DNA of 51,541 bases from Candidatus Polarisedimenticolaceae bacterium. GTDB lineage: Bacteria > Pseudomonadota > Gammaproteobacteria > Chromatiales > Chromatiaceae. Below, one piece after another: positions 18,600 to 28,745 of this stretch. Under the pieces are notes generated by a model. It worked only from the letters and a program-made list of their open reading frames with translations, had not been told where the DNA came from and searched no databases. The DNA lies in the NCBI GenBank assembly GCA_021648685.1, contig JAKISI010000017.1:1-51541 (forward strand), given 5' to 3'. How positions within the stretch are numbered: position 1 is the first letter of the stretch; each line of letters opens with the position of its first letter. The position numbers were made by a program, and so were the translations under genes.

Positions 18600-20711
18600 T
18601 CAAATCTTAAACTGACGAATCATGTTCTGCATCTCATTGGCCAGGCCGGCTACTTCGCCACAGGACTGCAGGCTAAGCTGGGCCTGCTCTTTTGCGGTGT
18701 TGGCCACGCCGGAGATGTTGGTGATGTTGGTGGTGATTTCAGCCATGGATGCACTCTGCTCTTGAGAGGCTGTGGCGATCTGCTGGATTCGGTCGGTCAA
18801 CCCTTCCACCACCTCAACGATCTGCTCCAGTGACTGGCCGGTCTGGCTCACCAGGGTAGAGCCTGCCTCAACCTCGGTGCGACCCTCCTGCATGGATGTG
18901 ACCGCAGCCTCGGTGCCATTCTGGATATTGCGGATCATCTCGGCAATCTCCTTGGTGGCATCGGTGGTGCGGGTCGCCAGATGGCGTACCTCATCGGCAA
19001 CAACCGCAAACCCACGTCCCTGATCACCCGCGCGGGCGGCCTCGATAGCGGCGTTGAGCGCCAGCAGATTGGTCTGGTTGGCGATGTCATCAATTACAGA
19101 GACAATCTTGCCGATCTGATCAGAGTGTTCAGCCAACAGCTCTACATTGCGGGCAGCCTCGGCCACCGAGCTGGAGATACGTGCCATGCCATCAACACTC
19201 TGGTGCACGATGCTGCCGCTTTCAACGGCTACCTGTGAGGCCTGATTCGCTGCATCAGCTGCTTCTGTGGTGTTGCGTGAGATGTCCTGTGAGACGATCT
19301 CCATCTCGTTGGCGGAGACGGCAACCACCTCTGTCTGCCGGGACTGATCTACTGCACCATCGGTCACCTGCTGTGTCGCCTCATGGATATTGCCGCTGGC
19401 GAGCACCAGACTGTGAGCGGTATCGTTAATCTTGGTGATCATGCTGTTGAGGCTCTGAGACATCTGATCCAGAGCGGTCGAGAGTGCGCCAATCTCATCC
19501 TGACGGTGGCTGTCGATTTTTTGGGTCAGATCACCCTGGGCAATGCTGTTTGCAATCTGGGTGATCTTCTCGACAGGGCTCAGCACCGTTCTGTTGATCA
19601 TCAGAAACAGGCCGATAAATGCGACAATGACTGTCAATATCATGATGGCAACTGCCCATTTGACATTGCTTTGGTTGGCATGGGCGATGTCAGCAAACTG
19701 GTTGGTTAACTTATTGCTCAGTTGCAGCAGTTTATTGGCATTACTGGGTACATCCTGTTGTGCCTGCCAATAGTCATCAGAACCGATCTTGGAGGTGGTG
19801 AGTTGGGTTACAGCACTTGTAAAGTCTGCAAACACCCCTTCGATCTTGGAGATATTGGCCTGAATGCCAGGATCATCGCTGCCTGCGTAGAAGTTGAACT
19901 CCGTCATCTTGAGGTTGGTGGGGTATTCACCGCCTGATTTCAGTGCCTTCAGCGTCTGCGTGAAGATTGCAGCGGCCATTTCGTACTCCTCCAGGCTGGG
20001 GTTAAGGCGTGCGTGACCCTGTGCGATGTTCTCTGAAAACAGAAGGCTGAAGCGCCGAATGCCCAGCATGTCTCCTACTTTGAATGGTTTGCCTTTCATG
20101 GCGATATGGCAGCTGGCACAATCTTGAACAACCGCATTGTCAGCCGTGTAATAGCGCAGGTAGAGCTTGTTATCCCGCTCTACCTCTTTAAAGAATATCT
20201 TCCCCTTATTGGCGGACAGAAAGGCAAAGGCCTCCCGATCAATGGCATCCTTCAGGCCTTGAGCAGGGTTGATGGGGTCATCGGTAATAATATCTACACT
20301 GGCGCTGCCCCCGGTTGCAAATTTCTCGCCAATGATGCGGGCAAAGGTGGCTGGAAAAGGGATTGCCGGGTCATACTCTTTTTCCGGGTGCATGGAGATC
20401 TTTAAGCCCGCTTTTTTTGCAGGGCCGATAATCATGCTGGCATAGGTGCCACGCATCTTTGTGATGTAGCGATCCAGCTCTGTAACCGTTGCTTGTGAGG
20501 CATGCAGTGCATTCTTTGCCAAAGAGAAGCCCAGAGCAGATTTGGACATGGACTGGCTGAGCATGCGTTGGCGTCCGGCGGTATTTACAATGTCGGAGTC
20601 CCACTGGCTTTTTTGCAGTGAATAGAACACCGTAGTGCCAAGAAGTACGGTGACCAGTATGATAGCCGTTATGCCCATGGCCAGTTTGCGTTTAAGCGAT
20701 AGTTCATTCAT
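18600..20711 (-). CDS. Methyl-accepting chemotaxis protein with heme-c (Tll0287-like) sensor domain
   Basis: 703 residues. TM1 is at about 12-31. It is followed by [19 protein letters not shown], the PilJ/NarX-type helix signature, and then a Tll0287-like (DUF3365) domain with the c-type heme motif CASCH at 198-202. TM2 is at about 352-373, followed by HAMP and the signalling hairpin [19 protein letters not shown]. Such a domain in the periplasm would bind heme covalently and could sense redox state, oxygen or nitric oxide. It is not in the chemotaxis operon but has its own FliA promoter. No W-x-x-F tail is present; it ends in MIRQFKI. Confidence 0.93.
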   Translation of the reverse strand: MNELSLKRKLAMGITAIILVTVLLGTTVFYSLQKSQWDSDIVNTAGRQRMLSQSMSKSALGFSLAKNALHASQATVTELDRYITKMRGTYASMIIGPAKKAGLKISMHPEKEYDPAIPFPATFARIIGEKFATGGSASVDIITDDPINPAQGLKDAIDREAFAFLSANKGKIFFKEVERDNKLYLRYYTADNAVVQDCASCHIAMKGKPFKVGDMLGIRRFSLLFSENIAQGHARLNPSLEEYEMAAAIFTQTLKALKSGGEYPTNLKMTEFNFYAGSDDPGIQANISKIEGVFADFTSAVTQLTTSKIGSDDYWQAQQDVPSNANKLLQLSNKLTNQFADIAHANQSNVKWAVAIMILTVIVAFIGLFLMINRTVLSPVEKITQIANSIAQGDLTQKIDSHRQDEIGALSTALDQMSQSLNSMITKINDTAHSLVLASGNIHEATQQVTDGAVDQSRQTEVVAVSANEMEIVSQDISRNTTEAADAANQASQVAVESGSIVHQSVDGMARISSSVAEAARNVELLAEHSDQIGKIVSVIDDIANQTNLLALNAAIEAARAGDQGRGFAVVADEVRHLATRTTDATKEIAEMIRNIQNGTEAAVTSMQEGRTEVEAGSTLVSQTGQSLEQIVEVVEGLTDRIQQIATASQEQSASMAEITTNITNISGVANTAKEQAQLSLQSCGEVAGLANEMQNMIRQFKI

Positions 20712-20810
20712 TTTTTTGGTGCTCCAAATGCCAACCCGTGGCCATGATGTAATCTGTTTTTTGATGGCTTGCTGATGTGCAAAGCAACAAATCGACGCTG
20801 TACAGTTGCT

Positions 20811-20837
20811 TTTACGGCATGAAAAACTACAACTTTA
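20811..20837 (-). promoter_or_regulatory. Sigma-28 (FliA) promoter of the heme-c chemoreceptor
   Basis: On the minus strand: TAAAGTTG, 11 bases, GCCGTAAA. The -35 half matches seven of eight and the -10 half six of eight FliA consensus positions with exact spacing. It lies about 100 bases upstream of the receptor start codon. Confidence 0.7.
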
Positions 20838-20942
20838 GGAGTGGCCGGTATATATTTTCCAATTAAAAAACCCAAGTAGGGTGCTATGTTTTGCAAGAGT
20901 GCTTATACCGCTCTGCTTCTATGATAAATAAGGTCGTGTAGC

Positions 20943-21617
20943 ATGGTTGTTTGGAGTGAGGTGGATACTGTATTTCTGGATATGGATGGCACTTTGTTGG
21001 ATCTACATTTTGATAACTACTTCTGGCAGCGCTATGTTCCCCAGTGCTACGCCAGGGATAAAAATATAAGTGACGAAGAGGCGCAGGCAGAGCTTGCCCT
21101 GCGCTACAAGGATGTGGAAGGGAGGCTGGAGTGGTACTGCCTGGATCACTGGAGCCGGGAGCTGGGGCTGGATATTGCGCTGCTGAAGGAGGAGGTGGAT
21201 CATCTGATTGCAGTGCATCCGCATGTCACCGATTTTCTTGCCACACTGCGTGCCAGTGGCCGACGTATTGTGCTGGTTACCAATGCCCATCAGAAGGCGC
21301 TGGCGTTAAAGCTGGATCGGACGCAGTTGGGTGGCTGTTTTGATGCGGTACACTGCGCCCACGATATTGGATTGCCAAAGGAGAACCCACAGTTCTGGCA
21401 TGAGCTGCAACAGCTTGAGCCATTTGATCCGGAACGCACACTGTTTGTTGATGACAGCCTGTCTGTGCTCCGGTCTGCACGTCAATATGGCTTTCGCTGG
21501 TTGCTGGTGGTGGTAAAGCCTGATTCGCACAGTTCAGTGCGCAAAGTAACGGACTTTCCTGCAATTCATGATTTTTCTGAGATCATCTCTGGATTAGCAG
21601 AGAACAAATTGCAATAA
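20943..21617 (+). CDS. yrfG: GMP/IMP nucleotidase YrfG (HAD family)
   Basis: A 224-residue HAD phosphatase that dephosphorylates purine 5'-mononucleotides. Motif I is FLDMDGTLLDL, motif II is VLVTNAH, motif III lysine is in GLPKENPQFW, and motif IV is LFVDDS. The helical cap with LRYKDVEGRLEWYCLDHWSR is typical of YrfG. It lies 105 bases downstream of the divergent chemoreceptor promoter and has no obvious operon partner. Confidence 0.9.
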   Translation: MVVWSEVDTVFLDMDGTLLDLHFDNYFWQRYVPQCYARDKNISDEEAQAELALRYKDVEGRLEWYCLDHWSRELGLDIALLKEEVDHLIAVHPHVTDFLATLRASGRRIVLVTNAHQKALALKLDRTQLGGCFDAVHCAHDIGLPKENPQFWHELQQLEPFDPERTLFVDDSLSVLRSARQYGFRWLLVVVKPDSHSSVRKVTDFPAIHDFSEIISGLAENKLQ

Positions 21618-21645
21618 TCAGTGGTTTTACCCTGTAGCAAGCAGG

Positions 21646-21716
21646 CTTTGCTTTTGGAAGTGGGACTTTAGTCCCGCAGGGCAGGCGGGACTAAAGTCCC
21701 ACTTCCAAAAGCAAAG
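21646..21716. repeat. REP-like 32-bp perfect inverted repeat
   Basis: Two fully complementary 32-base arms (21646-21677 and 21685-21716) enclose a 7-base loop. Each arm contains GGAAGTGGGACTTTAGTCCC, itself a small dyad with a GGAA head, as in REP sequences mobilised by REP-associated Y1 transposases. A related pair lies at 27100-27154. It could act as a strong terminator for yrfG. Confidence 0.75.
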
Positions 21717-21746
21717 GCAGGAAGCTATGCAACGAGAGATAGAATA

Positions 21747-22706
21747 ATGTTTCGAGAAGAGATTAAGGTGCTGGACTGCACCATTCGAGATGGTGGTTTG
21801 ATCAATAACTACCAGTTTACCGACGACTTTGTGAAGGCCGTCTACCGAGCCGCCTGCGATTCGGGTGTCGATATTATTGAGCTGGGTAAAAAACTGGCTG
21901 AAAGCGATGAGTATCCGCGTGACAAATGGGGTAAATGGAATTTCTGTGACGATGACGAGATCAAGGCGGTCGTTGACTCCTATGAGTGCGAGAATCCCCC
22001 CCTGGTTGCGGTGATGTTTGATGTGGGCCGGGTGGATGTCAACGCGCTGCAGCCGCGGGATCAGAGTCCGATTGATATGATGCGCACCGCCTGCTATGTG
22101 CCGGATATTGAAAAGGGAATCGACCTGGCGCGTCGCTCCAAAGACCTGGGTTACCTGACCACAATCAACATCATGGCCCCCTCAGCGGTGATTCAGGATG
22201 ATCTGATCGAGGCGCTGGAGGCGGTCAATGAGGCCGACGAGGTCGATTACCTCTATTTCGTCGATAGCTTTGGAGCCTTTTACTCGGAGCAGATCACCTC
22301 CTACGTCGAACTCTACAAGAAGCATGCGCCCAACAAAGAGCTGGGTTTTCATGCGCACAACAATCAGCAGCTGGCCTTCTCAAATACCCAGCAGGCCATT
22401 ATCGACGGGGTAAACCTGCTGGACGCCACCATCAATGGTATCGGGCGTGGTGCAGGCAACTGCAATCTGGAGCTGCTGCTCAATTTTCTGCAAAATCCAA
22501 AATTCGATACCAAGCCGCTGTATAAGGTCATTCAAGAGGAGTTTGTGCCGCTGCGTAAGAAGATCGAGTGGGGCTTTAACGACATCTATGGCATCAGTGG
22601 TCACCTGAACCAGCATCCGCGTGCAGCCATGAAGCTGAGAAGTAACAGAAAAAACCGGGATAACTGTTACGATTTTCTGCTGGCATCCACCAGCACGGTG
22701 GAGTGA
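21747..22706 (+). CDS. HMG-CoA lyase-like aldolase catalytic domain protein
   Basis: A 319-residue TIM-barrel protein of the DRE/HMGL family. It begins with the metal-site signature LDCTIRDGG, has FVDSFGAFY, the metal histidines in GFHAHNNQQLA, and INGIGRGAGNCNLELLL. This layout is that of 4-hydroxy-2-oxovalerate aldolase and relatives, but the partner dehydrogenase (MhpF-like) is absent and the C-terminal communication domain is lacking. The exact substrate cannot be told. It starts a compact group with the TrpD-like and ferredoxin genes, ten bases before the former. Confidence 0.8.
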   Translation: MFREEIKVLDCTIRDGGLINNYQFTDDFVKAVYRAACDSGVDIIELGKKLAESDEYPRDKWGKWNFCDDDEIKAVVDSYECENPPLVAVMFDVGRVDVNALQPRDQSPIDMMRTACYVPDIEKGIDLARRSKDLGYLTTINIMAPSAVIQDDLIEALEAVNEADEVDYLYFVDSFGAFYSEQITSYVELYKKHAPNKELGFHAHNNQQLAFSNTQQAIIDGVNLLDATINGIGRGAGNCNLELLLNFLQNPKFDTKPLYKVIQEEFVPLRKKIEWGFNDIYGISGHLNQHPRAAMKLRSNRKNRDNCYDFLLASTSTVE

Positions 22707-22715
22707 GCCAGAGCT

Positions 22716-23687
22716 ATGGCCTGTGAACACCCTTTTGCCGGTTATATCAGAAAACTTGACCGTGGCGACTCGTTAACCCAGGAAGAGGCGCGTGCCGCCA
22801 TGATGGATATTGCCTGCTATGAGGCGGAACCTCAGCAGGTGGGTGCCTTTTTGATGCTGTTGCGGCTTAAGCAGAAAACCCCGGAGGAGATGGCGGGTTT
22901 TGCCGAGGCGCTGCGGGAGGGTCTTCCCACGCCTGCTGATCCGCCGCCGGTTGCAGTCGATTGGCCAGCCTATGCTGGAAAAAGCGTGCAGCCGCCCTGG
23001 TTCCTGCTGGCAGCACTGCTGCTTGCCCACAATGGATACCCGGTATTTATGCATGGCTATTCGCGCCGTGACGAGCGGCTCTATATCCCGGCCGCACTGC
23101 GGGCGCTGGGGATAGAGCCTTGCCGCCTGCTCTCCCGGGCGGCGGCAAAGATCCGCCAGGAGGGATTTGCCTACCTGCCTGTTGAAAACCTCTCGGGCAT
23201 CGTTCAGGAGCTGCTGGGATACCGCAAACAGCTGGGTCTGCGCACCCCCATGCATACTATCGCCCGCATGCTGAATCCGTTTTCTGCATCACTGACGTTG
23301 CACGGTGTGCATCATCCACATTATGCACCGCTTCATCAGCGTGCAGCGCACCTGATGAAACAGCAGAAGAGCCTCTCCATTCAAGGTGGCAGTGGGGAGT
23401 TTGAGCGTATTTTAGATGCCCCCTGCAAACTCTATGGCCTGAGTGACGGCATCTGCTGGGAAGAGGAGTGGCCCGCTGATGAGACTCTGAGCCTGCCGAA
23501 AAATCTTGATCTTGATCACTTCAGCGCGGTGTGGGATGGCCGCGAGGAAGATAGCTATGGCCGCGCCGCTGTGATCGGGACAGTGGCGCTTGTGCTGCGT
23601 GGCCTGGGGCGAGTAACCGAACGTGAACAGGCCTGCCAGCTGGCAGAGCAGTGGTGGCAGACGCGCAATGCAGAGGCTGCGGCGTAG
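22716..23687 (+). CDS. TrpD2/YbiB-like glycosyltransferase family 3 protein
   Basis: 323 residues related to anthranilate phosphoribosyltransferase. The N-terminal helical domain has the family's LTQEEARAAMMDI and VGAFLMLLRLKQKTPEEMAGFAEALR. The catalytic glycine-rich loop of true TrpD (GTGGD) is not visible: the region reads YAGKSVQPPWFLLAA. It therefore belongs with the YbiB/TrpD2 proteins, which bind DNA rather than make tryptophan intermediates; this is inference from the missing loop. There is no trp gene nearby. Confidence 0.75.
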   Translation: MACEHPFAGYIRKLDRGDSLTQEEARAAMMDIACYEAEPQQVGAFLMLLRLKQKTPEEMAGFAEALREGLPTPADPPPVAVDWPAYAGKSVQPPWFLLAALLLAHNGYPVFMHGYSRRDERLYIPAALRALGIEPCRLLSRAAAKIRQEGFAYLPVENLSGIVQELLGYRKQLGLRTPMHTIARMLNPFSASLTLHGVHHPHYAPLHQRAAHLMKQQKSLSIQGGSGEFERILDAPCKLYGLSDGICWEEEWPADETLSLPKNLDLDHFSAVWDGREEDSYGRAAVIGTVALVLRGLGRVTEREQACQLAEQWWQTRNAEAAA

Positions 23688-23731
23688 CAGAGCCAAACCA
23701 GTTTTTTAATAAGATAGATAGAGGAGTTGAT

Positions 23732-24058
23732 ATGCCTAAACCAGAAAAACATCTGTTCGTTTGTGTTCAGAACCGCCCGGAAGCACATCCAAAGGGCTCC
23801 TGCACAGCGCGCGGTGGAGTGCCTTTGGTGGATGAGTTTCGCCGCCTGTTTGAGGAGAAGGGTCTGTGGGGCCGCTTTCAGGTGACCACATCTGGTTGTC
23901 TGGGGCCTTGTGAAGAGGGACCCAGTGTACTGGTCTACCCGGAAGGCATTATGTATGCCAAGGTTACCGTGGAAGATGTGACCGAGATTGTAGAGCAGCA
24001 TCTGCTGGAAGATAAGCCGGTAGAGCGCTTGAAGATCTCGGAAGAGGTTTGGAGCTAA
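23732..24058 (+). CDS. Thioredoxin-like [2Fe-2S] ferredoxin
   Basis: 108 residues, thioredoxin-fold ferredoxin related to the NuoE C-terminal domain. The four cluster cysteines are C11 (FVCVQ), C24 (GSC), C56 and C60 (SGCLGPC). I chose the ATG at 23732 because GAGGAG stands eight bases upstream and the family begins with a KHLFVC strand. A longer frame to 23651 would overlap the previous gene. It is probably co-transcribed with the TrpD-like gene 44 bases upstream. The electron partner is unknown. Confidence 0.88.
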   Translation: MPKPEKHLFVCVQNRPEAHPKGSCTARGGVPLVDEFRRLFEEKGLWGRFQVTTSGCLGPCEEGPSVLVYPEGIMYAKVTVEDVTEIVEQHLLEDKPVERLKISEEVWS

Positions 24059-24071
24059 CCAGGAAACCAGA

Positions 24072-24100
24072 GTATGACATCCCGTTAAGGGATGTCATAC
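24072..24100. terminator. Hairpin between the ferredoxin gene and uvrA
   Basis: Perfect 12-base arms GTATGACATCCC / GGGATGTCATAC around a five-base loop, located between converging genes. There is no T-run, so intrinsic termination would be inefficient, but position supports a transcript end. Confidence 0.55.
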
Positions 24101-24127
24101 AAAGGAAGAGAGGTGAGTCCAACGTGT

Positions 24128-27022
24128 TTATCTGTGGTTCAAGTCTGCTTTTAGTACCTGTTTCAAGAACTGCCCGGTGTAGGATTCCTTCGTGGCAGCC
24201 ACCTGCTCCGGCGTGCCGCGGGCGATGATCTCACCGCCTCTGTCCCCCCCTTCTGGCCCCAGATCGATGACCCAGTCGGCGGTCTTGATTACATCCAGAT
24301 TGTGTTCGATGACGATGACGGTATTGCCGTGATTGCGCAGCCGGTGCAGCACTTCCAGCAGATGCTGCACATCATGAAAATGCAACCCGGTGGTTGGTTC
24401 GTCTAATATATAAAGAGTGTTGCCGGTATCTCGCTTTGATAGCTCGCGGGAGAGCTTGACCCGTTGCGCCTCGCCGCCGGAAAGTGTAGTGGCATTCTGT
24501 CCCAGCTGCACATACGACAGCCCCACATCCATCAGCGTCTGCAGTTTGCGTCTGAGTGAAGGGACAGGCGAGAAGAACTCCAGCGCATCCTCTACGGTCA
24601 TGCTCAGCACCTGGTTGATGCTTTTGCCCTTGTATTTGATCTCCAGGGTTTCGCGGTTGTAGCGCTTGCCCTTGCAAACATCACACATTACATAGAGATC
24701 GGGCAGAAAGTGCATCTCTACCTTGATGACACCGTCGCCACGACAGGCCTCGCAACGCCCCCCCTTTACATTGAAGCTGAAGCGCCCTGGGTTGTATCCG
24801 CGTGAGCGTGCCTCATGAGTGGCGGCAAACAGCTCGCGGATGGGGGTAAAGAGCCCGGTGTAGGTGGCCGGGTTGGAGCGTGGGGTGCGCCCAATGGGGC
24901 TTTGGTCGATATCGACTACTTTGTCGAAATGCTCCAGCCCCTCAATACGGGTGCAGGGTGCTGAGCTGCGGTGGCCTGCCGCATTGAGCTGCATGGCGGC
25001 AGCCGGGTAGAGTGTGTCGTTGATCAGGGTCGATTTGCCGGAGCCGGAGACGCCGGTGATGCAGGTGAGCAGCCCGACGGGAATTTCAGCATCTATGCTT
25101 TTCAGATTGTTACCCGATGCCCCCAGGATTTGCAGCTGTCTGGCGGGATCTGCCGCTGTGCGTTTTTCCGGTATCTTGATCTGGCGTTTTCCTGAGAGAT
25201 ACTGCCCGGTCAGCGACTCTGTGCTCTTCTCAATATCCCTGGCTTTCCCTTCGGCGATGATCCGGCCACCGTGAACCCCGGCCCCTGGGCCGATATCGAC
25301 CACATGATCTGCGCTGCGGATCGCCTCTTCATCATGCTCCACCACAATCACGGTATTGCCCAGATCGCGCAGGTAGGTCAGGGTTTTCAGCAGCCGTCCA
25401 TTGTCGCGCTGATGCAGCCCGATGGAGGGTTCGTCCAGTACATACATCACGCCGACCAGACCGGCGCCGATCTGGCTGGCCAGCCGAATGCGCTGTGCCT
25501 CGCCACCCGAGAGGGTCTCGGCACTGCGGCTGAGGGTCAGATAGTCCAGCCCCACATTGACCAGAAACTGGAGCCGCTGGTTGACCTCGTTGACCACTTT
25601 GGCGGCGATTTCGCCCCGCTTGCCCGGCAGGGTGAGTTGCTCAAAAAAATGCAGCGCCTTGCCGACCGGCATGGCGCTGATGGCGGGCAGATTCACTTCG
25701 GCAATAAAGACGTGGCGTGCCGCCTCGTTCAGCCGGGTGCCTTTGCAGCTGGGGCAGGAGTGGCTGGAGATGTAGCGTGACAGCTCCTCGCGTACCGCAT
25801 TGGATTCGGTCTCCCGATAGCGGCGCTGCATGTTGCGGATAATCCCTTCGAAGGGATGGCTGCGGGTGTTGCTGTTGCCGCGTTCGTTGATGTAGCTGAA
25901 CTCGATGGCATCGTCGCCGCTGCCAAAGAGGATCACCTGGCGGATCGTTTTGGGCAGCTTCTCCCAGCGGGTCTCCACATCAAATTTGTAATGTCTGCCG
26001 AGTGAGCAGATGAGCTGGAAATAGTAGGCGTTGCGGCGATCCCAGCCGCGTACTGCCCCGGCTGCGAGGCTGAGATGGGGTTGTGCCACCACCCTCTCCG
26101 GGTCGAAGAACTGTTCGATGCCGAGACCGTCACAGGTGGGGCATGCGCCGACCGGGTTGTTGAAGGAGAAGAGGCGCGGCTCAAGCTCTGCAATGCTGTG
26201 GCCGCAGTGCGGGCAGGCAAAATTGGCGGAGAAGATCAGCTCAGGCTGGTCACTCTCATCCATCCAGGCAATGCGAGCCAGCCCTTCGGAGAGGCGCAGT
26301 GCCGTTTCGAAGGATTCCGTCAGGCGCAGTTGCAGGTCAGCGACGGCTCCTGGCGCCGGGTCTCCTGCGGTATTTGCGCTCCCCTGTGCGGTGCGCACCT
26401 TGAAGCGGTCGACCACCACTTCGATGTTGTGCTTCTTGTGCAGCTCCAGCTCGGGTGCATCGCTGATCTCATAGATCTCACCGTCGATTCGGGCACGGAT
26501 AAAGCCCTGGGCCTGTAGCTCCTGCAGCTGCTTTTGGTGTTCACCCTTGCGCTCTGAAATGATAGGGGCGAGCAGCATCAGTTTGCTCCCTTTGGGCAGC
26601 GCCAGCACCTGATCGACCATCTGGCTGACGGTCTGTGCCTCTAGTGGCTGCTCGTGGGTGGGGCAGCAGGGGGTGCCTGCGCGGGCGAAGAGTAGCCGCA
26701 GGTAGTCGTAGATTTCGGTGATGGTGCCGACCGTGGAGCGGGGGTTGTGGGAGGTGCTCTTCTGTTCAATTGAGATGGCCGGCGACAGCCCTTCGATATG
26801 GTCGACATCCGGCTTCTCCATCATCGAGAGAAACTGCCGGGCATAGGCGGAGAGTGACTCCACATAGCGGCGCTGCCCCTCGGCATAGATGGTATCAAAG
26901 GCCAGTGATGACTTGCCGGAACCGGACAGCCCGGTGATGACAATCAGTTTGTCCCGCGGCAGGTCCAGATCAATATTTTTCAGATTGTGGGTGCGGGCCC
27001 CGCGAATCAGGATGTTTTTCAT
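24128..27022 (-). CDS. uvrA: Excinuclease ABC subunit A
   Basis: The DNA damage recognition ATPase of nucleotide excision repair, 964 residues. Two ABC modules are complete. Walker A motifs are [14 protein letters not shown] near the start and [15 protein letters not shown] in the second half; the signatures are [12 protein letters not shown] and [12 protein letters not shown]. Zinc sites are CPHCGHS...CPTC and CEACRGDG...CDVCKGKRY. It is divergent from yajR-ssb, as uvrA is from ssb in many gammaproteobacteria. I see no CTGT-N8-ACAG LexA operator in the 208-base gap, so SOS control is not evident. Confidence 0.97.
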   Translation of the reverse strand: MKNILIRGARTHNLKNIDLDLPRDKLIVITGLSGSGKSSLAFDTIYAEGQRRYVESLSAYARQFLSMMEKPDVDHIEGLSPAISIEQKSTSHNPRSTVGTITEIYDYLRLLFARAGTPCCPTHEQPLEAQTVSQMVDQVLALPKGSKLMLLAPIISERKGEHQKQLQELQAQGFIRARIDGEIYEISDAPELELHKKHNIEVVVDRFKVRTAQGSANTAGDPAPGAVADLQLRLTESFETALRLSEGLARIAWMDESDQPELIFSANFACPHCGHSIAELEPRLFSFNNPVGACPTCDGLGIEQFFDPERVVAQPHLSLAAGAVRGWDRRNAYYFQLICSLGRHYKFDVETRWEKLPKTIRQVILFGSGDDAIEFSYINERGNSNTRSHPFEGIIRNMQRRYRETESNAVREELSRYISSHSCPSCKGTRLNEAARHVFIAEVNLPAISAMPVGKALHFFEQLTLPGKRGEIAAKVVNEVNQRLQFLVNVGLDYLTLSRSAETLSGGEAQRIRLASQIGAGLVGVMYVLDEPSIGLHQRDNGRLLKTLTYLRDLGNTVIVVEHDEEAIRSADHVVDIGPGAGVHGGRIIAEGKARDIEKSTESLTGQYLSGKRQIKIPEKRTAADPARQLQILGASGNNLKSIDAEIPVGLLTCITGVSGSGKSTLINDTLYPAAAMQLNAAGHRSSAPCTRIEGLEHFDKVVDIDQSPIGRTPRSNPATYTGLFTPIRELFAATHEARSRGYNPGRFSFNVKGGRCEACRGDGVIKVEMHFLPDLYVMCDVCKGKRYNRETLEIKYKGKSINQVLSMTVEDALEFFSPVPSLRRKLQTLMDVGLSYVQLGQNATTLSGGEAQRVKLSRELSKRDTGNTLYILDEPTTGLHFHDVQHLLEVLHRLRNHGNTVIVIEHNLDVIKTADWVIDLGPEGGDRGGEIIARGTPEQVAATKESYTGQFLKQVLKADLNHR

Positions 27023-27099
27023 GCGTTCCGTATCGGCAAAAAAGCGAACCTGCTACTATACGCGGTCTGCTGTTTTATGCGCAAAGAGTTCGAGCTTTG

Positions 27100-27154
27100 G
27101 CGGGGCTGAAGCCCCACTTCCCAAAAAGATTAAAACCGGAAGTGGGGCTTCGCC
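27100..27154. repeat. REP-like pair related to the 21646 element
   Basis: 27100-27121 and 27138-27154 form an inverted pair with cores GGGGCTGAAGCCCCACTTCC and GGAAGTGGGGCTTCGCC. They share the GGAAGTGGG head with the 21646-21716 repeat, but face the opposite way and differ in the dyad. They fill the uvrA-yajR intergenic space, upstream of both genes. Confidence 0.6.
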
Positions 27155-27230
27155 TAAAAGGCCTGCTTTTGGTAGCCCCGCCCTGAATGCAAAAAAAGAT
27201 ATTGAAGTGAGCAAAGAGAATAACAACGGA

Positions 27231-28700
27231 ATGTCCGCCATCGAGAAGCGGGCAACATTTTCCCTGGCCGGTATCTATGCCCTGCGCATGCTGGGCTTTT
27301 TCATGATTCTGCCGGTCTTTGTTCTGTATGCCGATGAGCTGCAAGGGGTGACGCCACTGCTGGTGGGCGTTGCCATTGGTGCTTACGGGCTGACCCAGGC
27401 ACTGTTACAGATTCCCTTCGGCATGCTCTCCGATCGCATTGGTCGTAAGCCGGTGATTGTGGGCGGGTTGCTTATCTTTGCGATTGGCAGTGTTGTAGCT
27501 GCGCTCTCAGACAGCATCACTGGCGTCATCATTGGTCGCGCCCTGCAGGGCAGTGGTGCCATTGCAGCCGCCGTCATGGCACTGGCGGCAGACCTTACGC
27601 GAGAGGAGCAGCGCACCAAGGCGATGGCCATCATTGGCATGAGCATTGGTGCCTCCTTCATGCTGGCACTCGTTCTTGGGCCGGTCTTCAATGGCTGGAT
27701 TGGCGTCCCCGGTATCTTCTGGCTGACAGCAGTTTTGGCAATGGGTGGTGTGGCTGTTGCGCTGTTTTTGGTGCCTCAGCCGCAGCCCGAGCACTCACAC
27801 CTCCACCGCGACACAGAGGCGGTTAGCGGGCAGTTTGCCCGGGTGCTGCGTAACCCTGATCTGCTGCGGTTGGACTATGGCATCCTGACGGTGCATATGA
27901 CAATCACCTCCATCTTTATGGCGGTGCCACTGATACTGCGTGATGTTTTGGGGATGGAGAGCGCAACGCATTGGCAGATCTACCTGCCCGTCCTGTTAGG
28001 CTCGGTTGTGCTTATGGTGCCTTTTATCATCCTGGCCGAGAAAAAACACAAGATGAAAGAGGTCTTTCTGGGGGCGATCCTGATTATGGGGTTGGCTCAG
28101 GTTGGCTTCTATTTTCTATACACCTCGCTGACCGGGCTGGTGGTGGCACTGTTGCTCTTCTTTGTCGCCTTTAACCTGCTGGAGGCGGTGCTGCCCTCCA
28201 TGGTCTCCAAGATGGCTCCGGCAGAGAGCAAGGGGACTGCGATGGGCATCTACTCCACCTCCCAGTTTACAGGCTCTTTTCTTGGTGGCCTTTTAGGCGG
28301 GTGGATACAAGGCCATTTTGGCTTTGGCGGTCTCTTTTTGTTGGGTGCAATTGCGGCGAGTTTGTGGTTTTTGGTGGCATCGGGCATGAGCCGGCCACGC
28401 AATCTGCGGAATCAGTTGCTGTATGTGGGTGATGTAGCGGCAGATACCCAAAATGCGGGCACAAGTACCCAAAATGCGGGCACAAGTACCCAAAACGCGG
28501 GCACAAGTACCCAAAATGCGGGCACAAGTACCCAAAATATGGGCACAGGGGAGGCGGATGATCTGCTGCTGCGCATCAAGTCGGTGCCTGGCGTGGTCGA
28601 GGCTGTGATTGTCAGAGAAGAGGGTGTAGCCTATTTGAAGATAGACCCTGCCATTATTGACCCGTCGGCGCTGGATGAATTTTCAACGACCAAAGTGTAG
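27231..28700 (+). CDS. yajR: MFS transporter YajR with C-terminal YAM domain
   Basis: About 489 residues. Twelve membrane segments are expected. The MFS motif A is [16 protein letters not shown], and [24 protein letters not shown] is the YajR-type TM4-5 region. The ferredoxin-like YAM domain ends the protein ([17 protein letters not shown]). Between TM12 and YAM lies an unusual run of heptapeptides TQNAGTS encoded by five 21-bp tandem repeats (28445-28549). The substrate is unknown; efflux of small molecules is usual for the family. GTG at 27207 is an alternative start eight codons upstream. The ssb gene follows at 46 bases and carries the same repeat. Confidence 0.9.
   Translation: MSAIEKRATFSLAGIYALRMLGFFMILPVFVLYADELQGVTPLLVGVAIGAYGLTQALLQIPFGMLSDRIGRKPVIVGGLLIFAIGSVVAALSDSITGVIIGRALQGSGAIAAAVMALAADLTREEQRTKAMAIIGMSIGASFMLALVLGPVFNGWIGVPGIFWLTAVLAMGGVAVALFLVPQPQPEHSHLHRDTEAVSGQFARVLRNPDLLRLDYGILTVHMTITSIFMAVPLILRDVLGMESATHWQIYLPVLLGSVVLMVPFIILAEKKHKMKEVFLGAILIMGLAQVGFYFLYTSLTGLVVALLLFFVAFNLLEAVLPSMVSKMAPAESKGTAMGIYSTSQFTGSFLGGLLGGWIQGHFGFGGLFLLGAIAASLWFLVASGMSRPRNLRNQLLYVGDVAADTQNAGTSTQNAGTSTQNAGTSTQNAGTSTQNMGTGEADDLLLRIKSVPGVVEAVIVREEGVAYLKIDPAIIDPSALDEFSTTKV
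28445..28549 (+). repeat. Five 21-bp in-frame tandem repeats in yajR
   Basis: Five units of 21 bases with consensus core ACCCAAAATGCGGGCACAA. Units 1, 2 and 4 are identical, unit 3 has one change, and unit 5 has three. Each unit encodes TQNAGTS in frame. The same unit occurs in ssb at 29111-29173. Confidence 0.92.
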
Positions 28701-28745
28701 AGTTGGCCAGTATATTTGAAGAGCAATTAGAGTAAGGAGAACAAA

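Noticed and set aside
25271-25780. Open frame on the plus strand inside uvrA
   Set aside because: It is antisense to the conserved UvrA ATPase and zinc motifs; composition is that of a shadow frame.
27023-27230. LexA (SOS) operator upstream of uvrA
   Set aside because: No CTGT-N8-ACAG match; the nearest candidate fails in the right half.
26889-27230. Extended start of YajR within uvrA
   Set aside because: The extra 114 codons are antisense to the uvrA N-terminus and cover the REP-like pair; the transporter begins at 27231 or 27207.
28445-28549. Tandem 21-bp units as a CRISPR array
   Set aside because: Units abut without spacers, lie inside a reading frame and have no cas genes nearby.
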